This document shows, piece by piece, positions 58,301 to 64,000 of a DNA stretch of 64,000 nucleotides (position 1 is the stretch's first letter; each line of letters begins with the position of its first letter). The notes beneath the pieces are model-generated. The model made no database searches, had not been told where the DNA came from, and worked only from the letters and a program-made list of their open reading frames with translations. The DNA is from Talpa occidentalis. Its lineage: Eukaryota > Chordata > Mammalia > Eulipotyphla > Talpidae. Where the stretch lies: assembly GCF_014898055.3 (NCBI RefSeq), contig NW_023605305.1, forward strand, positions 114,858,734 to 114,922,733. Direction: 5' to 3'. The position numbers were made by a program, and so were the translations under genes.

Positions 58301-58328
58301 GACAGGGTGGGTGGCTCTGAAAAGAGCC
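58288..58328 (-). terminator. H2A stem-loop with AATAAA inside the downstream element
   Basis: The stem-loop GGCTCTTTTCAGAGCC is at 58,328-58,313 on minus. Eleven bases later comes CAATAAAGGAGCTG (58,301-58,288), whose AAAGGAGCTG part can pair with U7 snRNA and whose AATAAA is a canonical poly(A) signal. Confidence 0.9.
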
Positions 58329-58374
58329 TTTGAGTTCGCGGGGGCCCGCCGGGGGCACGGGGCGCGGCGCCGCC

Positions 58375-58785
<411 letters not shown>

Positions 58786-58830
58786 TCACAACTGCCGCGC
58801 GAGTCGCCCTAAACGCCGCCGCTTCACCCT

Positions 58831-59027
58831 TTTATAGGCAGGATGGCGCTTGTGCACGGAGCGCTTTGATTGGCCAGGCCCTGGCTTTGTGCTCTCCACC
58901 AATAGGACGCCTCAGCCACGATCCGCTCATTTGCATAATCTCGCCCCCCGCGCACGGGCGCCGCGGAAAGCTCGCGAATCGCAGCGCGGCGCCCTCAGAA
59001 CCCTCATTTGCGTACGCCCGCTATAAA
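58831..59027. promoter_or_regulatory. Divergent H2A/H2B promoter
   Basis: Minus side (H2A): TATAAA at 58,836-58,831 and CCAAT at 58,873-58,869. Plus side (H2B pseudogene): CCAAT at 58,899-58,903, octamer ATTTGCAT at 58,929-58,936, a second octamer-like ATTTGCGT at about 59,006 and TATAAA at 59,022-59,027. All elements of an ordinary H2A-H2B bidirectional promoter are intact. Confidence 0.85.
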
Positions 59028-59073
59028 TACAGAAGCGCTTCCGGCCGCCCCGCTCGGCCTTCGCCTGCCCGCG

Positions 59074-59642
<569 letters not shown>

Positions 59643-59659
59643 TAGCGAAAGTGGCAATT

Positions 59660-61220
59660 CGGTGTAAATACAACCCGTGCAGTTAGCGGTGGCTCTGGAT
59701 TGTGCCGCACACCGGGCACTTAGGTGAGTGAGTTAAACCTCTGGTAACCATTTATTAAAAACAGTGTTATGTCGGATGCAGTACGATACTGGGGTCTGAG
59801 TAGGTTTTGCCTCATACACTTCTCTGTCGGACGTTCTTTTAAATTTATTTCTACACCGTTAATTTTTCAACAATACTTGCTTCCTCCCCATCTCCTCAGG
59901 TGGAGTCCCCTCAGTCTCGTGCACCATCACCACTGTGCCTGTGCTCCTCCCTCCCTTGCTGTGATCCCTGTTCTTCCTCCCCTGCAGTATGTATCTGAGT
60001 TGTTTTTGCTTTATTTTTTTTACGCTGATTTCTTACTCGGTTGCCCTGTATTCCTGCTGTTAAGTGAAGGCGTCCGATGCTTAGGCGTTTCTTAAAGTTA
60101 CACTGAATGAATGCCCACTTGTTCAAATCAAGAATGTTAACACTTTGAGATGGAGCAGTGTGCCTATCTAGAGTGATGTCTGTCCATAGTAAATCTGAAC
60201 AGGGATTGATATCTATGGAAATTTTTATATTTTGTAACCAGAGGAGTAGTTTCCTTTTATAGGTTTTCTAGATGAAGGAAGAGGAAAGGGGTTATAGATG
60301 ACCAGAGATTTCTTAAGAACTTGGGACTGCTAATTCTAACACATCTTTGGGAGATAACCAACAACTTTAGGGTGAAAACTAGTTAGCCTTAAAAACACTT
60401 GTTCCTTCCCTGAAATACATTTTCAGGAAACAGGCACTACAAATTAGAACAAAAAGACTTTTAGAAACTTGATGGTAGAAAAGCTGTGCTTCCTAAATAA
60501 CAGTTCAAAGGCCACTACTCTCGGAAATCTGTCCTTAAGAGTGCACATATTTCCACTGAACCCAAAATAGAGGCGCTGAGGGCGAGAGGAGAGGATGAAG
60601 AAACATCAGGTGATTCATATTTTGATAATCACGGACATTGTCTATGTAGCTGCTACACTCCTAAGAACCTGTGTACAGTTTTCAGTAACCCCTGGTCTCA
60701 AGACATTTTCTTTTCCCTCAAGACATTCAGGAATTGTGTGTAATATTCATACAAAACTATATTCTCTCAGTAATCCCGAATTTCAAATATAGCATAAGGC
60801 TTTGTTTTTATCTTAAAACATCAGTTCAAAAACATTTAAAGGGGTCAAATGACAGATCATAAAGTACTAAAGTAAAGGCACAAAAAACAAAGTTCCTAGA
60901 AAAGTGTTAAACACACTGCAACAGTGTCCTAGCACCCCTTTGCTTTTACTCCTTACTTTTTTCTTATGCATCTACACAAAATCACAAATGCTATCTTTCA
61001 GAATTATTGTCTACTGGCTGATTTACCCAATCAAAACCGGATGATTTATTTTCTGGCTCTACTAAATCCATCCCATTGCCCCATGGCTCAGGCCCAGAAA
61101 ATATTTTTCTGATTTTTTTTTTTTTTTTTTTTCATTTTACTGGGTACACTGAAAATGAGGCAAATACTGAAACTTGAAAAGTTCAAGTGATAAGGGAGTG
61201 AAAGGGAAGAAAATGTGAAA
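59660..61220. other. Intergenic, no gene recognised
   Basis: AT-rich sequence right of the histone block. No exon, RNA gene or young repeat recognised; poly(T) at about 61,111-61,132. Confidence 0.5.
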
Positions 61221-61224
61221 GATT

Positions 61225-61533
61225 GGGCCTCCCCGGTGGCGCAGCGGTTAAGCGCTGGGTTGTGAAGCTGCCCGCAGCCTCTGCAGCGCCGGTTCGATCC
61301 CCAGCTGCTCCCTGGCCACCAGAGGAGGGTCCCACATGGCGCGCAGACCTCTCCTGCCGCCCGCTGCTCCCCTCAGCAGTGTCCTTCGGTCCTTCTGCCT
61401 GCTCTGCTCCCCGCTCTGGCTCTGGTGAATTCTCTCACCCTCCCGCGCTTCTGACTGTACCCAGTGCTTGTATAAACAAAACAAACGAACAAACAAACAA
61501 ATAAATAAAAATGCCTCTATTTAAAAAAAAAAA
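61225..61533 (+). repeat. SINE copy 9
   Basis: Probably the best-preserved copy: head gggcctccccggtggcgcag, box B ccggttcgatcc, body cccctcagcagtg and a tail of aaac/aaat repeats with poly(A). Target duplication aaaatgtgaaagattg at about 61,209-61,224 and 61,532-61,547. Confidence 0.95.
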
Positions 61534-61757
61534 ATGTGAAAGATTGAGTTTACAGGGTAAGGAATATAATGAAAACATTTCAAGAGGCAGTAGGATTTTG
61601 GGTAAATATATGTGGTTGAGGTATTTGTCAGCATTTGGGACTAAAGACTCCAAATATGATTGGAAAGCAGAGATCAGTTAATTTTGGAAGATGGAGACAG
61701 TGATTCATAATATAACTGTATTCCCCATCAGTTCATTTAGCATCTGTAGGTACACGG

Positions 61758-62280
61758 TGGAAAAATTCTCCCACTCGCCTAGGTCTTTTTTTCTTGGGTG
61801 GTTGTGTTAGGGGGAAAAGGCAGTCCCAAATCGGGGTTGCTCTATAACAGTTGAGCAAACAAATTAACATCAGATTGATAGGAGAAAAAGAAAAAAAAAC
61901 TTAGTGATGTATATGGAGAATTTGCATGACTGTAAATTCTAGAGTAAATGAGACAAGTAGGCTTTTTATTCCTGAGCTAAGGAAATGTGACGGGTCTGGA
62001 ACCTGGAGAGAGTAGAGGGCAACTCGTGACCCAGCCAGAGAGTATAGATGTTTGCTTTGCTTTCAGGTAGGTGTCTCTGATTTGGAAAAAAAAAAAAAAA
62101 ATTCTGGAGATGTCCCTAAATCTAGACAATCTGCATTTTTTTTTTTTTTAAGGTAACAGGTTCTCCTGCAGTCCATAGGCCCTGAACTTACCTTGACTCC
62201 ACATGCCAAGTGACCTGTGTTGGAAAAAGGCTTCTCTGGACATTTTGGGTAAACCTGCACTTCACACCTAAATTAACACT
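61758..62280 (+). repeat. Family B dispersed repeat, copy 4, split by a mini-LTR
   Basis: Starts ggaaaaattctcccactcgc, is interrupted at 61,801-61,853 and continues agcaaacaaattaacatcag, ctgtaaattctagagtaaat, cctgagctaaggaaatg, ccacatgccaagtgac and a final cctgcacttcac. It aligns on both sides of the interruption with copies 2 and 3. Confidence 0.7.
61805..61849 (+). mobile_element. 45-bp remnant of a family C solo LTR
   Basis: Runs from TGTTAGGGGGAAAAGG to TTGCTCTATAACA with the 4-bp duplication GTTG on both sides (61,801-61,804 and 61,850-61,853). Its first 28 bases match the 5' end and its last 18 the 3' end of the LTR at 29,576-30,042 read on minus, so about 420 internal bases are missing. 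Confidence 0.75.
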
Positions 62281-62289
62281 CACACACAG

Positions 62290-63030
62290 TCCCATAAATC
62301 AGAACTGACATCTTGTTCAACCTCCATTATGACTATTTGTGCACATCACTTCCCACAATGGAAGGGGGAGGGCAGAGGACTCTGCACATTGTAGGGATAG
62401 AACAGTAAACAGTAAAGTCTCTGTCTACATACAGCTACATTCTAGTTAATGGATAGTGAAGATCAGTAAGCAAATTAAGGAAATAACAGCATAATATTCA
62501 GGGGGTGATACTGTGCCATGAAGTAAGACTGTATAGAGAGTAGATGCGCCAAGTCCTGCTCACTCAATATTTGAGTATGGGCCTGAAGGAAGACAGTGCA
62601 AGTTATAGTATATAGTTTGGAGGAGAGTATTCAAAGAACAGAAGACAGCAAGGTCAAATGCCCTGTGTTCAGCACAAGTTTGGGGAGTTCAAAGAATAAA
62701 CCACCAGACCCATGTGACTGCGACACAATGAACAGAGAAAAGTTTGGCAGTGAGATAAGAGGGGTAAGTTGAAGATGAAATCATGTAGGCCATGGAAAAA
62801 AATTTTTGTTACTCCAAATGGAGTGCACTCTGAAGAGTTGCATTGGAATAATAGACAATTTTTTTTTAAAGCTTACCCAGGATCCTACTGTGTTGAATAG
62901 ACTGTAGTAGAACAAGAGAAGGCTGTCAAAGGGTCTACAGTAATTTTAGCTCAGGAGTGAGATAGACAGGTGGTAGTAGCAGTGGGGGTGGTGAGAAGTA
63001 GTCAAGGTGTAATTTATTGTCAAGGTATTT
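62290..63030. other. Intergenic, no gene seen
   Basis: Ordinary sequence up to SINE copy 10. Nothing recognised. Confidence 0.5.
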
Positions 63031-63037
63031 ATTTTAT

Positions 63038-63308
63038 TTATTTTTTTATTTACTTATACAAGCACTAGGTACAATCAGAAGCGTGGGAGGGTGAGAGAAT
63101 TCACCAGAGCCAGAGCGGGGCGGGCAGAACAGGCAAAACAGGCAGACTGACAAAATACACTGCTGAGGGGAGCAGCGGGCGCGACAGGAGAGGTCTGCAC
63201 ACCATGTGGGACCCTCCCTGGCGCCCGGGGATCGAACCAGCGTTGCAGACAGAGGTTGTGGGCAGCTTCGCAGCCCAGCGCTCAACGGCCGCACCACCAG
63301 GGGAGGCC
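63038..63308 (-). repeat. SINE copy 10
   Basis: Minus-strand copy with head ggcctcccctggtgg (minus) at about 63,308 and tail of ttattt units at the low end. Flanks gtatttattttatttat / gtatttattttaaat form an approximate target duplication. Confidence 0.9.
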
Positions 63309-63309
63309 C

Positions 63310-63585
63310 AGTATTTATTTTAAATGACATTTGGTGGATTGAATGTAGGTTATGACAGGAATCGGATTTAATGCAGCTTATGGACTGAGCATTTGGAAAG
63401 AGCTGCTGTTTACGAAGATGAGTGATGGGTAGGCTTAGAGGGGGAAACCCAAGAGTACTGTTTTACACAAAAACTTACTCCTAGTAAGCTAATCAAGTGG
63501 AAATATCAACTAGAAATCAAATAAAACATTTGAGAATCTGGAATTCAGGGAAGAGAAAGAAGGTAGGGTTGTAAAGTCTGATTCT
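63310..63585. other. Spacer between SINE copies 10 and 11
   Basis: No feature recognised. Confidence 0.5.
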
Positions 63586-63589
63586 TGCC

Positions 63590-63847
63590 TTTTTTTTTTT
63601 TTTTTTTAAGATTTATGTGTTTATTAATGCAAGCACTGGGTACAGTCAGAAGCGTGGGAGGATGAGAGAATTCACCAGAGCCACAGCAGGGAGCAGAACT
63701 GACAGACTGACGAAAAACACTGCTGAGGGGAGTAGCAGGCACGGCAGGAGAGATCTGTGTGCCATGTGGGACCCTCACCTGTGACCGAACCGGCGCTGCA
63801 AGCAGCCTCACAGTCCAGCGCTCAACCACTGCGGCACCGGGAAGGCC
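63590..63847 (-). repeat. SINE copy 11
   Basis: Minus-strand copy starting with a poly(T) run and aagatttatgtg, head ggccttcccggtgccgc (minus) at about 63,847. Flanks ctgattcttgcctttt / ctgatttttgctctttt form the target duplication. Very similar to copy 10 only 0.3 kb away. Confidence 0.9.
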
Positions 63848-64000
63848 CCTGATTTTTGCTCTTTTGTATGTAATCTTTCCTCCCTTTCTGGGATAGCCAG
63901 CAGAGTACCAACTTAAGATCTATGTCCATTCCTGCTTCCTCCCTTGAACTCTTGACCTCATAAGTATCCTGGAGATTATTTTTAGGATCCAAATAATTCA

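Overview
This is a mammalian nuclear genomic window, not bacterial or viral. The evidence is split genes with GT-AG introns, CpG islands, eukaryotic tRNA genes with TTTT stops, replication-dependent histone genes ending in the 3' stem-loop, L1 elements, solo LTRs and about eleven copies of one tRNA-derived SINE family. Gene content and order (FCGR1A on +, then H2BC18 and an H3.2 gene on -, then another H3.2, an H2A and a broken H2B) match the histone cluster 2 / CD64 neighbourhood at human 1q21.2. The SINE is not Alu, canid/felid SINEC, equid ERE1 or the usual cetacean CHR. I suspect a laurasiatherian, possibly a yinpterochiropteran bat, but I cannot fix the species.

Layout. 1-2.1 kb: GC-rich CpG island with no recognised gene, cut by a SINE. 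3.9-9.6 kb: four exon-like blocks on the - strand that resemble the C-terminal half of PDE4DIP (myomegalin), mixed with a solo LTR and an old LTR fossil. 9.6-14.5 kb: no gene; an old L1 tail and a (TG)n(AG)n microsatellite. 14.6-17.0 kb: tRNA-Asn(GTT) and tRNA-Gly(CCC), both on -, flanking a second orphan CpG island. 17-21.2 kb: AT-rich, decayed L1 and a SINE. 21.7-28.3 kb: FCGR1A, all six coding exons, intact, 358 codons predicted. 29-46.9 kb: repeats (SINEs, two solo LTRs, a 2.9 kb young L1), a CpG island at 39.5-40.3 kb and no recognised gene. 47.6-59.5 kb: the histone block. 59.5-64 kb: repeats only.

The histone genes supply core histones during S phase. H2BC18, two H3.2 genes and one H2A each have a TATA box, a CCAAT box, a canonical stem-loop and a U7-pairing purine tract. 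The H2A shares a divergent promoter with an H2B pseudogene that lost its start codon, its frame and its stop codon but kept its promoter. FCGR1A encodes the high-affinity IgG receptor of myeloid cells and is functionally unrelated to the histones; it is simply a syntenic neighbour.

I found no undescribed multi-gene system. The most useful oddities are: a 45-bp remnant of a solo LTR with intact target-site duplication nested inside another repeat; the two H3.2 genes differing at one internal base despite unrelated flanks; the promoter-intact H2B pseudogene; an AATAAA overlapping the H2A downstream element; a SINE just upstream of FCGR1A; sequence changes in FCGR1A (D2 FG loop, short tail); and the in-frame PDE4DIP-like exons.
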